Assembly: GCF_000427965.1 (NCBI RefSeq)
Contig: NZ_ATZA01000015.1
Span: forward strand, 1 to 64,000
Direction of reading: 5' to 3'
DNA length: 64,000 bases
DNA from: Olivibacter sitiensis DSM 17696
Lineage (GTDB): Bacteria; Bacteroidota; Bacteroidia; Sphingobacteriales; Sphingobacteriaceae
The translations under genes and the position numbers were made by a program. Below, piece by piece: positions 54,192 through 61,018 of this stretch. Under the pieces are notes generated by a model, which saw only the letters and a program-made list of their open reading frames with translations, was not told the origin of the DNA and ran no database searches. The stretch's first letter is position 1. The number at the start of each line of letters is the position of its first letter.

Positions 54192-54607
54192 ACATCCAGT
54201 ACAAATACCGAAGCGGTACGGAGGAGGTGCAGGGCCAGTCCATCAGGTACTGCATGCTCCACCAATACTACCCCGTGGCCACCATAGTGGTGTACACGGG
54301 AAGCAAGGGACAGGGCAGGCCATCCGAGTACAGCACCAAGGTACTGGACACGAGCATCCATTTCCAGTACCGCAGCTACCACATCTTCGACCATGGAGAG
54401 GGGGAACTACTGGCCATGGACAATATCTTTGCGCTGATAGTGGTTACCTGTCAAAAGGCGTTGCTGGAGGGCAAGGCGCCAGAGGAAGAACTTGGCGAAG
54501 ACAGGAGCACCATAGCACGGGCGCTGCTATCGCACGGCAGGTACGACAACGGCCGCATTATCAGCTTCTTGGTGTTCCTAAAAAACTTTATCTATGGAGT
54601 TGTTTAA
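54179..54607 (+). pseudogene. Rpn-family nuclease gene fragment, both ends lost
   Basis: From 54179 an open frame without a proper start reads WQGINIQYKYRSGTEEVQGQ, then RYCMLHQYYPVATIVVYTGS, FDHGEGELLAMDNIFAL and ISFLVFLKNFIYG. These are typical of the middle of YhgA/RpnC-like PD-(D/E)XK proteins. The N-terminus was lost at the junction with the nucleotidyltransferase stub and the C-terminus was cut off by the IS element; its stop codon lies inside the left terminal repeat of that element. Confidence 0.6.
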
Positions 54608-55513
54608 ACTTTTCATTGTAAAAGAAGATTCCCAATAAAATTTCCAGTTTTGTGGTGCTAAATCATAAAACACGGAATCAAATTGGGAATCATCGATAAA
54701 GATACGATAATGGAACATATTTTACCACATCATAGCAAGGGTAAGCGGGGCTTCCAACCCCGGATATGCCTTGCTGAGGTGATACAGGCAATATTTTACC
54801 GGCTGAAGACAGGGTGTCAGTGGCGGGAGCTTCCGGTGGGGCACTTCCTTTCACAAGGTTCCTGCTGGCAGCATGTTTACTATTATTTCAACAAATGGAG
54901 CGGGGATGGTTCCTGGCAATCGGTTTGGGTGAACCTGCTGAAGCGTTACCGTGAGTGCCTTGACCTTTCCCCGGCCCAACTGGACGGTAGCCATACCCCG
55001 GCCAAGAGCGGTGGGGAGGCCTTTGGTTACCAAGGGCGCAAATCGGCCAAGACGAGCAATTCGCTGTTCCTTTGCGACAACTCTGGACAGATGCTGTCCA
55101 TGGGAGTTCCACAGGAAGGCCAGCACCATGACCTTTATCGGATAAAAGAACTTTTCGGGGCCATGTGTGACCTGCTGGAAGAGGCCGGGATCAGCATGAA
55201 GGGTGTGTTTATGAATGCAGACCCGGGTTTCGACGGAGATGAACTGCGCCAGTATTGTTCGGAATCGGAAATCGAGGCGAACATCAAGGCAAACCCAAGG
55301 AAAGGTGAGGCCGAAGCCACCGAATACCGCTACTTCGATGAGCAACTCTACAAACGGCGCACGGTAATCGAACACGCAAACGCATGGCTGGATAGCTTCA
55401 AGGCCCTGCTGATTAGATATGAAACCACCGCGCGGAACTGGATGTCAATGCATTGGATAGCTTTCAGTGCGCTGTTCCTAAGGAGGGTAAAAAGAATGGG
55501 AAAAGTTTAAACA
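54601..55513 (+). mobile_element. IS5-family insertion sequence, apparently intact, TSD AGT
   Basis: Terminal inverted repeats TGTTTAAACTTTTC (54601-54614) and GAAAAGTTTAAACA (55500-55513) are perfect over 14 bp. AGT on both sides (54598-54600 and 55514-55516) is a 3-bp target duplication. The 913-bp element holds one transposase gene. The intact repeats and duplication suggest a fairly recent insertion, here into the remains of an Rpn-type gene. Confidence 0.88.
54683..55510 (+). CDS. IS5-family transposase
   Basis: The 275-residue protein (TTG start at 54683, or ATG at 54710) has an N-terminal DUF4096-like part (GKRGFQPRICLAEVIQAIFYRLKTGCQWRELP) and a DDE domain: first Asp in LDGSHTPAK, second in MNADPGFDG, Glu in RRTVIEHANAWLDSFK. 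Length and motifs are those of a complete enzyme. It catalyses cut-and-paste movement of the surrounding 913-bp element. The TTG start retains a family-like GIIDKDTI N-terminus. Confidence 0.92.
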   Translation: MGIIDKDTIMEHILPHHSKGKRGFQPRICLAEVIQAIFYRLKTGCQWRELPVGHFLSQGSCWQHVYYYFNKWSGDGSWQSVWVNLLKRYRECLDLSPAQLDGSHTPAKSGGEAFGYQGRKSAKTSNSLFLCDNSGQMLSMGVPQEGQHHDLYRIKELFGAMCDLLEEAGISMKGVFMNADPGFDGDELRQYCSESEIEANIKANPRKGEAEATEYRYFDEQLYKRRTVIEHANAWLDSFKALLIRYETTARNWMSMHWIAFSALFLRRVKRMGKV

Positions 55514-55626
55514 AGTTCCTTGGTTTAGTGTTAAAGTTGTCCAACAAAGCGGGAGTATCACATTGGGTTCCAGTTTCCAAAGGGGGTACAATGCAGCAGA
55601 TCTCCGTTTCATCTTGAAATAGTGAG

Positions 55627-56004
55627 TTAAGAGCAACTTGGGCAAATTCCTGACACGGTAAAATTTACTTCGTGGACTTTATATTTTTTGGGTAACTTAA
55701 ACTGGGGTTCCACATCTTCTAGGCAAGTGACGGTATGGCACTGTTCGCAACTAAAATGGATATGGTCGGGATGATGTTTTTCGTCACAATTATGACATTT
55801 TGCATACCTTATAACCCCATCGATATTCACGACTTTATGAATAATACCTTCGTATGTCAACCTATCTAGCACACGGTAAATCGTAAACCTATCGCACAGA
55901 TCCTTCAAGGACGACTGTATCTGCGAATGTGACAATGCCTCCTCTGAACTGGTTATGAGGTTCAGGATTTCAGTCCTAGCCCTTGTATTTCTCGTATTCT
56001 TCAT
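55627..56004 (-). CDS. Fur-family metal-responsive transcriptional regulator (Zur-like)
   Basis: The 125-residue protein has the Fur winged helix (LSHSQIQSSLKDLCDRFTIYRVLDRLTYEGIIHKV) and a metal-binding C-terminal half with CHNC, HHPDHIHFSCEQCHTV and CPSC, which include the HxH and double CxxC structural zinc site. Fur-type repressors bind A/T-rich palindromes when loaded with Fe, Zn, Mn or haem. The spread of Cys and His fits Zur or Fur; the metal cannot be decided from sequence. It faces the ABC operon across a 124-bp gap that holds a 15-bp palindrome found five more times near the neighbouring genes, so it probably controls the whole block. Confidence 0.88.
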   Translation of the reverse strand: MKNTRNTRARTEILNLITSSEEALSHSQIQSSLKDLCDRFTIYRVLDRLTYEGIIHKVVNIDGVIRYAKCHNCDEKHHPDHIHFSCEQCHTVTCLEDVEPQFKLPKKYKVHEVNFTVSGICPSCS

Positions 56005-56029
56005 TGCTACTACAAAGTTGATTGTTTAT

Positions 56030-56082
56030 ATCAACTCTGTTGCAATGACAAAAATAATCACTACATTTGCAATACTGTTGCA
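56030..56082. promoter_or_regulatory. Tandem palindromic operator in the fur/ABC intergenic region
   Basis: TGCAATACTGTTGCA (56068-56082) is a dyad with perfect TGCAA/TTGCA arms. A weaker copy with one good arm, ATCAACTCTGTTGCA, lies at 56030-56044, 38 bp upstream. The strong site overlaps the -7 element and start of the predicted ABC promoter. Confidence 0.65.
56040..56069 (+). promoter_or_regulatory. Predicted promoter of the ABC operon
   Basis: TTG at 56040-56042, a 19-bp spacer and TACATTTG at 56062-56069 match the Bacteroidota consensus. The palindrome at 56068 covers its downstream edge, as expected for repression. Confidence 0.6.
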
Positions 56083-56107
56083 TTAATAAGATTGTAAGTA
56101 GGTTACC

Positions 56108-56137
56108 CAAATATAACAATATTGAATTATGATAGCA
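56108..56137 (-). promoter_or_regulatory. Predicted promoter of the fur-type gene
   Basis: On the minus strand TTG (56137-56135), a 19-bp spacer and TATATTTG (56115-56108) match the consensus exactly. The palindromes lie downstream of the expected start, in the leader of the regulator gene, which would allow autoregulation. Confidence 0.5.
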
Positions 56138-56830
56138 ATCGAAAACACAAGTAAGTCATACAGAGGAAAGCAGGCCGTAAGTGGCCTTTCCTTGTCCGTA
56201 GCCAGTGGTGAAATATACGGACTGCTCGGGCCGAATGGCGCAGGAAAGTCAACCACGCTGAATATGCTGCTGGGCTTCCTGAAGCCTGACAGCGGCACGA
56301 CCCTCGTCAACGGTGCAGATACCAGCACCAATGCCGAAGGTGCAAGGAAACAAACGGGCTATATCCCCGAAAACGTCAATCTTTATCCTTATCTGACAGG
56401 TATTGAAAACCTGGATTATTTCTGCAAGCTGGCAGGTATCCATTATAGTAGTGCGGAACTTTCGGGTATCCTTAGCACCTGTGGCTTACAGGAAGACGCC
56501 CACAACAAAAAGACGGAAGCCTATTCCAAGGGAATGCGGCAAAAAGTGGGCATTGCCATCGCCTATGCCAAAAAGGCCAAAGTCTATTTATTGGATGAAC
56601 CTGCAAGCGGCTTAGACCCCTTGGCAAGCAATGAGCTTTCCGCCTTACTTCAAAGACTGGCCAAGGAAGGAGCAGCCATACTAATGGCATCACACGATAT
56701 TTTCAGGGTAAGGGAAACCTGCAATCGCATCGGCATATTAAAACACGGCGTGCTGGTTAAGGAAATGAACACATCGGAAGTAACTGCCAACGAACTGGAA
56801 AAGATCTACCTCGACTATATGCAGGGCTAA
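56129..56830 (+). CDS. ABC transporter ATP-binding protein (ABC-2 exporter type)
   Basis: The 233-residue protein has Walker A GPNGAGKST (about residues 34-42), Q-loop region RKQTGYIPENVNLYPYLTG, signature YSKGMRQKVGIA, Walker B VYLLDEPASGLDPLAS and the switch His in MASHDIFRV. It is close to NosF/CcmA-like ATPases of ABC-2 systems, which drive export or membrane-protein assembly. It begins the operon of two permeases, 17 and -4 bp spacing, under a promoter overlapped by the Fur-type palindrome. Confidence 0.95.
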   Translation: MIAIENTSKSYRGKQAVSGLSLSVASGEIYGLLGPNGAGKSTTLNMLLGFLKPDSGTTLVNGADTSTNAEGARKQTGYIPENVNLYPYLTGIENLDYFCKLAGIHYSSAELSGILSTCGLQEDAHNKKTEAYSKGMRQKVGIAIAYAKKAKVYLLDEPASGLDPLASNELSALLQRLAKEGAAILMASHDIFRVRETCNRIGILKHGVLVKEMNTSEVTANELEKIYLDYMQG

Positions 56831-56847
56831 ACCATAAACTATTTCCA

Positions 56848-58257
56848 ATGAAACAGATTATCCTCAACGAATGGAAAATGTTGCTCCGCATACAGGTACT
56901 GGCTTACCTCACCCTGTTTTTTATTATTGGCTTAACCCTGGTCACTTACTTAGGCATTTCACAGAACAACAAACAGCGGGAACAGCAACAGGCGGCACAG
57001 GCACACGTCCGTGAGCAATGGGAAAGCATTGATGCCATGAACCCTCATAGCGCGGCTCATTACGGCTCTTACGCTTTTAAACCAACCAATACGCTAAACA
57101 GTATTGACGAAGGGATTAACGCCATAACGGGAAACGTACTCCGGCTGGAAGGACACGTTCAAAACGAATTAGCATATTCCGAAGCATCACAGTCCCTATC
57201 GGTATCAAAGTTCGGAAAGCTGAAACCAGCACTGCTATTGCAATATGTGATTCCGCTCTTTCTTATTTTCCTTGCGTTCGCATCGGTAAGCAGCGAAAAA
57301 GAAACCGGGCGGCTTAAGCTATTGGTATTTCAAGGTACATCGCTTTCCAAGCTTATCTTTGCAAAAGCCCTAAGCGTATGGGCTTACGGTCTGCTGTTGC
57401 TTATCGTAACGGTCGGTATGCAGATGCTCTTAAATACGAAAGGCACAGATACAGATAGCTTCACCAGAACAGCCCTGTTATTGTTGGCTTATGCCGCTTA
57501 CTATTATGTCATCACCTTGCTGGCCACTTGGTTTTCGGCAAGGCTAAAAAGCAATGCGGCATCCTTATCATCTATGCTGGCGGTATGGATATTATGGACC
57601 ATTTTCCTGCCCAAAATATGGGGCAATACGACCGACAAGCTCCATCCTTTGCCCAGCCGTCAGGAATTTAAGACAGCTATGCAGGAAGACCGTTCCAAAG
57701 GGCTGGACGGGCACAATCCCTCCGATAAACGTTCCGATGCACTTAAACAGGAAGTGCTGGCAAAATACAATGTTAACAGTGTTGAAGAGCTTCCTATTAA
57801 TTACGATGGGTTGCGCATGCAAGCCGACGAAGATTACGGAAATGACGTTTGGGATAAGCATTTCGGGAACAACTATGATATTCTTCAAAAGCAGAAGCAA
57901 GTGTATCAACTTTCGGGCATCTTTAACCCTTTTGCCTCCTTGCAAAGCGCCAGCATGGGCTTTAGCGGCAGCGATATGTACCATCACCTAGACTTTTTGC
58001 GACAGGCAGAAAATTACCGCCGGGACCTGATCAAAACACTGAACGAAAAGCAAGCCTACGGAGGCTCGAAAACAGGCGATTGGGGCTGGAAAGAAGGCAA
58101 TGATTTTTTTAGATCCGTAAGAGATTTCGAGTACGGCACGCCTGCTGTCCGGAGTGTAGGCATTCATTATGGAACGGATATGTTATTGCTGGCTTTGTGG
58201 GCTTTGGCAACTACATTACTTGTATGGCTCACGGCTAAAAAAATAAAACTGATATGA
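56848..58257 (+). CDS. ABC-2 permease, DUF3526 type (first)
   Basis: The 469-residue protein has an N-terminal helix (VLAYLTLFFIIGLTLVTYLGI), a large extracytoplasmic loop (about 45-130, AHYGSYAFKPTNTLNSIDEG), then helices at about 132-150, 180-200, 210-235 and 240-255, a second long loop (about 260-430) and a final helix (MLLLALWALATTLLVWLTA). SVSSEKETGRLKLL is the typical ABC-2 cytoplasmic motif. Two large loops facing the periplasm suggest contact with a periplasmic or outer-membrane partner. Its stop overlaps the start of the second permease gene (ATGA). Confidence 0.85.
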   Translation: MKQIILNEWKMLLRIQVLAYLTLFFIIGLTLVTYLGISQNNKQREQQQAAQAHVREQWESIDAMNPHSAAHYGSYAFKPTNTLNSIDEGINAITGNVLRLEGHVQNELAYSEASQSLSVSKFGKLKPALLLQYVIPLFLIFLAFASVSSEKETGRLKLLVFQGTSLSKLIFAKALSVWAYGLLLLIVTVGMQMLLNTKGTDTDSFTRTALLLLAYAAYYYVITLLATWFSARLKSNAASLSSMLAVWILWTIFLPKIWGNTTDKLHPLPSRQEFKTAMQEDRSKGLDGHNPSDKRSDALKQEVLAKYNVNSVEELPINYDGLRMQADEDYGNDVWDKHFGNNYDILQKQKQVYQLSGIFNPFASLQSASMGFSGSDMYHHLDFLRQAENYRRDLIKTLNEKQAYGGSKTGDWGWKEGNDFFRSVRDFEYGTPAVRSVGIHYGTDMLLLALWALATTLLVWLTAKKIKLI

Positions 58258-59570
58258 AGCAATTGTTCTCCATTATATCATTCGAGTTCCGGCATTTTGT
58301 CCGGAGCCCTTTTAAAATAGCTTCCCTGATTTTATTTATCGGGGCTGCCGTTTACGGTCTGCAAAACGGCTATATTTTGCTGCACGGGCAAAATGCCGAG
58401 ATTGAAACCATAAAGGCTAAAAACAAAGAAAACACGGCCGAAGTAATCGGCTGGTATGATGCCGGTAAAAAAGGCCCTGATGATAAACCGTGGATAGATG
58501 TTACCACCCCGATGCGGGCCATCTGGTACGCTCCGGCATCCGTTCTTAAAGTACCCTCCCCTTTGATGCCTTTTAGCATTGGGCAAGCAGAACAGTTCGG
58601 GTATTACAAGGAGGTAACCAACGGGAGCAGCACGTTCGATGCCGACCTTTCCGAAGAAATAGCCAACCCTGAACGACTGGCTATCGGCACACTGGATTTC
58701 AGTTTTGTGATCCTTTATCTGCTGCCGGTTTTAGCCATCATCCTGCTGTTCAACATCGGTGGATTGGAAAAAGATCTGGGGTTTGACCGTTTGATACGGG
58801 TCAATCATTCCTCATCCCGAAAATGGCTGTTGGCAAGATTTGGTTTTTATTTCCTATTGCTTACGGGAACGCTGCTTCTCCTGATGCTGATTTACGCCAC
58901 CATTACAGGAGCATTGTCAGGTACATTTATAACACTGTATTTGTTGATAGTGCTATATACATTGCTATGGTTTGCGGCCTTCTATTTTATCAACCTGAAT
59001 GGGAAAGGAAGTGCTAGCCAAGCTATAAAGATGGCTTCGCTATGGCTGCTTTTCTGTGTCGTTATACCCGGAGGCATACATCAACTGGCTTCGCTTAAAT
59101 ATCCTGGAAGCTATATGACCGATTACCTCGATGCCAGCCGGGACGAAACCTATAAACTGTACCGCCTGTCCGCCGATACCGTAAAGCAAAGGTTGCTGGC
59201 AGCCTATCCTGACCTTACAGAAACCCAATACGCAAAAGATACGTTGGCTAACGAGGGGATTATAGGCAATTCGGCAAGCGGACTGATCAACAAGCTAATG
59301 AAAAAGGCTGCCTTAACGGTAGAAAACAGCAATGAAGACAAGAACCGTTTTATAAGGAATACCAGTTGCTTCAATCCCGTAAGCTGGTTTCAGAACAGGA
59401 TAAATGCCCTGTGCGAAACAGATTATTATGCTTACCGCCAGTACAGAACCGATATACAGGCTGTGATCGATAAAAAAGTGGAACTGCTGCTACAAGATAG
59501 CTGGAACAAAGAAACGGTGGATAAGAAGAGGTTTCTCGAATATGTGAACGCATTTAAAACCAACAACTGA
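58254..59570 (+). CDS. ABC-2 permease, DUF3526 type (second)
   Basis: The 438-residue protein has the same layout as the first permease: an N-terminal helix (IASLILFIGAAVYGLQNGYIL), a loop with MRAIWYAPASVLKVPSPLMP, helices at about 140-160, 185-210, 215-240 and 250-275, and a long soluble C-terminal region (about 280-438) without a final helix. It presumably forms a heterodimer with the first permease. The substrate is unknown. Compared with the N-terminal stub at 60101 it is a different paralogue. Confidence 0.82.
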   Translation: MKQLFSIISFEFRHFVRSPFKIASLILFIGAAVYGLQNGYILLHGQNAEIETIKAKNKENTAEVIGWYDAGKKGPDDKPWIDVTTPMRAIWYAPASVLKVPSPLMPFSIGQAEQFGYYKEVTNGSSTFDADLSEEIANPERLAIGTLDFSFVILYLLPVLAIILLFNIGGLEKDLGFDRLIRVNHSSSRKWLLARFGFYFLLLTGTLLLLMLIYATITGALSGTFITLYLLIVLYTLLWFAAFYFINLNGKGSASQAIKMASLWLLFCVVIPGGIHQLASLKYPGSYMTDYLDASRDETYKLYRLSADTVKQRLLAAYPDLTETQYAKDTLANEGIIGNSASGLINKLMKKAALTVENSNEDKNRFIRNTSCFNPVSWFQNRINALCETDYYAYRQYRTDIQAVIDKKVELLLQDSWNKETVDKKRFLEYVNAFKTNN

Positions 59571-59572
59571 AA

Positions 59573-59776
59573 ATGATACCGCAAACATTTGAGCAGTGGA
59601 AAAGCTGTATCATAAACGATTGCAAAATTAACCTGACCGAAGAGTTTGCAAGGCAACGCTTGGCTGTTTACTGGGACGAGGGGAATCCCGAAACCTGCAA
59701 GTTCGTTCAGCTCTACGGAGAGCAGCATTTGCAAAACATCATTCAATGGCTTGAAATGGCCTTGAAAAGTGATTAA
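59573..59776 (+). CDS. Small conserved hypothetical protein
   Basis: The 67-residue protein (PQTFEQWKSCIINDCKINLTEEFARQRLAVY, ending QHLQNIIQWLEMA) begins 2 bp after the permease stop. I know this type as a small helical protein seen on Bacteroidota integrative elements; its function is unknown. It probably was not an original part of the ABC operon, though it is co-transcribed here. Confidence 0.6.
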   Translation: MIPQTFEQWKSCIINDCKINLTEEFARQRLAVYWDEGNPETCKFVQLYGEQHLQNIIQWLEMALKSD

Positions 59777-59958
59777 AATGAAGATAAGAAATCACCAAAG
59801 ACCTTTTCGTTTACCTTAATCTATTACGGAAAAACTTTTGAATGCCTTTGGAACAAACAATGGGGCGGCTACCTGAATGCAGCTGGTTTTTATCGGGGCA
59901 GGAGATTGACAAAGAAAGAATAATTGCCGGTTTGCAAGATTATCTAAGAGCGAGGTAA
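59777..59958 (+). pseudogene. Relic of a small gene, frameshifted
   Basis: Directly after the previous stop, in the same frame, a coding-like stretch reads SPKTFSFTLIYYGKTFECLW and NKQWGGYLNAAGF. In a second frame the sequence continues plausibly as FLSGQEIDKERIIAGLQDYLRAR and stops at 59958. A shift of one base at a run of T (near 59889-59893) would join them. No start codon is in place for the first part. An ORF of 38 codons from an ATG at 59842 covers the end. Confidence 0.4.
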
Positions 59959-60016
59959 GAAATTGATGCGTTAGAGACACGTTGGCATAAAAAATATAGT
60001 AGTTCTAAACTACAAA

Positions 60017-60070
60017 TGCAATATAGTTGCTATTTAGTTGGTTTATGTTTATTATTGCAACAATATTGCA
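60017..60070 (+). promoter_or_regulatory. Pair of Fur-type palindromes with embedded promoter
   Basis: TGCAATATAGTTGCT (60017-60031) and TGCAACAATATTGCA (60056-60070) are 39 bp apart. A TTG at 60027-60029 inside the first, a 20-bp spacer and TATTATTG at 60050-60057 touching the second make a promoter (one mismatch in the -7). It points to the truncated permease gene at 60101. Confidence 0.65.
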
Positions 60071-60100
60071 TCAATCTTTACTGGAATAGCATTTACTGAC

Positions 60101-60292
60101 ATGTGGTTAATCGTAGCAAAAAAAGAGATCAAGGAAACATTCCGTAGTAAAATCTTTATCTTTTTAAGCTTTATCGTTTGGGGTTTATTGCTATTTGCTA
60201 CAATCGGAGGATATAAAACCTATTCTAATATCAGCATCCAACAGAAAGAAGCGCTGAAAATGTTCCGGGACGAACTTGCTCAAAACGGGTGA
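60101..60292 (+). pseudogene. ABC-2 permease gene, 5' stub
   Basis: From the ATG at 60101 the frame reads WLIVAKKEIKETFRSKIFIF, then a membrane helix LSFIVWGLLLFATIGGY and QQKEALKMFRDELAQNG, and stops. The pattern is the N-terminus of a DUF3526-type permease (basic segment, first helix, start of the long loop), about 63 of the usual 430-470 residues. At about 60284 the DNA switches to the 3' end of a receptor gene in another frame. A complete promoter-operator region still precedes it. Confidence 0.6.
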
Positions 60293-60368
60293 TATTTATA
60301 ACGGAAATGGCTATTATACAGAGGGAATGCCTTTTAATTTTAAACTTTCGGTTGCCTTCCAGCTGTAA
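60285..60368 (+). pseudogene. 3' end of a lost outer-membrane receptor gene
   Basis: The frame reads TGDIYNGNGYYTEGMPFNFKLSVAFQL and stops at 60368. Alternating residues and the aromatic/hydrophobic end strand are typical of the last strand of TonB-dependent receptors. It is joined out of frame to the permease stub, which marks a deletion that removed the rest of both genes. Confidence 0.5.
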
Positions 60369-60387
60369 AAAATATTTGCATTTATTA

Positions 60388-60402
60388 TGCAACAGTATTG
60401 CT
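60388..60402 (+). promoter_or_regulatory. Fur-type palindrome upstream of the leader-peptide ORF
   Basis: TGCAACAGTATTGCT matches the consensus with one arm base changed. It lies 87 bp before the ATG of the short ORF at 60489. The promoter around it is less clear than at the other sites. Confidence 0.6.
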
Positions 60403-60488
60403 ATAGTTGTTGTCTTTGAGATGTTGCACCGTAATGGGATATGCAGCCCCCATTTATTATCAGGCATTACTTTTAAATTTCAAAAAAA

Positions 60489-60620
60489 ATGAAAGATCAA
60501 AAAAGAAAACTGACATTGGATGAACTGAAAGTGGGCGACTTTGTTACAAGCATCAGTTCAGAAATTTCACAACGTCTTGCAGGTGGTTTAGGTGCGGTCA
60601 TTTCAAAAATTTTAATGTGA
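60489..60620 (+). CDS. RiPP precursor-like peptide, pinensin-type leader, core degenerate
   Basis: A 43-codon ORF reads KLTLDELKVGDFVTSI, then ISQRLAGG and a ten-residue tail LGAVISKILM. The leader pattern (K-L-x-L-D-x-L-K-V-x-x-F-V-T-S, ending in Gly-Gly) is that of Bacteroidota class I lanthipeptide precursors of the pinensin type. The tail has no Cys and one Ser, so no lanthionine could form. Just after the Gly-Gly codons another frame ends in NVNWPKIVFQYN at 60652, the likely 3' end of another gene, so the original core was probably lost by deletion. No modification enzyme is in the window. It could also be a chance small ORF, but the leader match and its own operator argue against that. 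Confidence 0.5.
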   Translation: MKDQKRKLTLDELKVGDFVTSISSEISQRLAGGLGAVISKILM

Positions 60621-60791
60621 ATTGGCCTAAGATTGTGTTTCAGTACAACTAACAGCTTAACTGCTCTGGAGTAGTCCGCACCAACAACCTAAAACCATAC
60701 AGGACAAAAAGAGGGTTTCCTGCTGATCATCCATCACTGAATACACCTCTCTAAACTTGTATTTTATGTCATTGGCCTCTTTTTCATCTTG
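60621..60791. other. Intergenic gene debris
   Basis: No credible gene is visible. On the minus strand about 46 codons (60670-60807) stay open with coding-like composition (EANDIKYKFREVYSVMDDQQ) but have no start codon and overlap the operator, so this may be another relic. Confidence 0.3.
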
Positions 60792-60842
60792 TGCAACATA
60801 GGTGCATTATGTTCTTTTGTTTATATTTGCAACACAGTTGCG
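60792..60842 (+). promoter_or_regulatory. Pair of Fur-type palindromes upstream of the receptor gene
   Basis: TGCAACATAGGTGCA (60792-60806, one arm mismatch) and TGCAACACAGTTGCG (60828-60842) are 36 bp apart. TATATTTG at 60822-60829 is a perfect -7 element touching the second site. The layout repeats that at 60017-60070 and 56030-56082. Confidence 0.65.
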
Positions 60843-60919
60843 ATAATATCGCGAATAATTTATCGGTGCTTGAAAATAGATTTTAGAACAAACGGCCGAT
60901 ATCATGCTGCTTATCGTGG

Positions 60920-61018
60920 ATGGGCTTCGTTTTATTCACTCTGATGAGCGCCATTCTGATTTTAAAAACGTCATCGAGAATAATGGAATATAAAACAGTC
61001 TTTAATGATGTGGCATAG
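60920..61018 (+). CDS. Small membrane peptide or 3' relic, overlapping receptor start
   Basis: An ATG at 60920 opens 32 codons: GFVLFTLMSAILILKT forms a membrane helix, followed by SSRIMEYKTVFNDVA. The stop lies 14 bp inside the following receptor gene, the usual arrangement of coupled operon genes. It may be the end of a larger membrane protein whose 5' part was deleted. Confidence 0.35.
   Translation: MGFVLFTLMSAILILKTSSRIMEYKTVFNDVA

Noticed and set aside
55517-55626. Continuation of the Rpn-type gene right of the IS element
   Set aside because: Removing the IS and one AGT gives an open frame (VPWFSVKVVQQSG) that does not look like the expected family continuation.
60670-60807. Minus-strand coding-like frame
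   Set aside because: No start codon, a stop just upstream and overlap with the operator pair; at most a relic, so not called as a gene.
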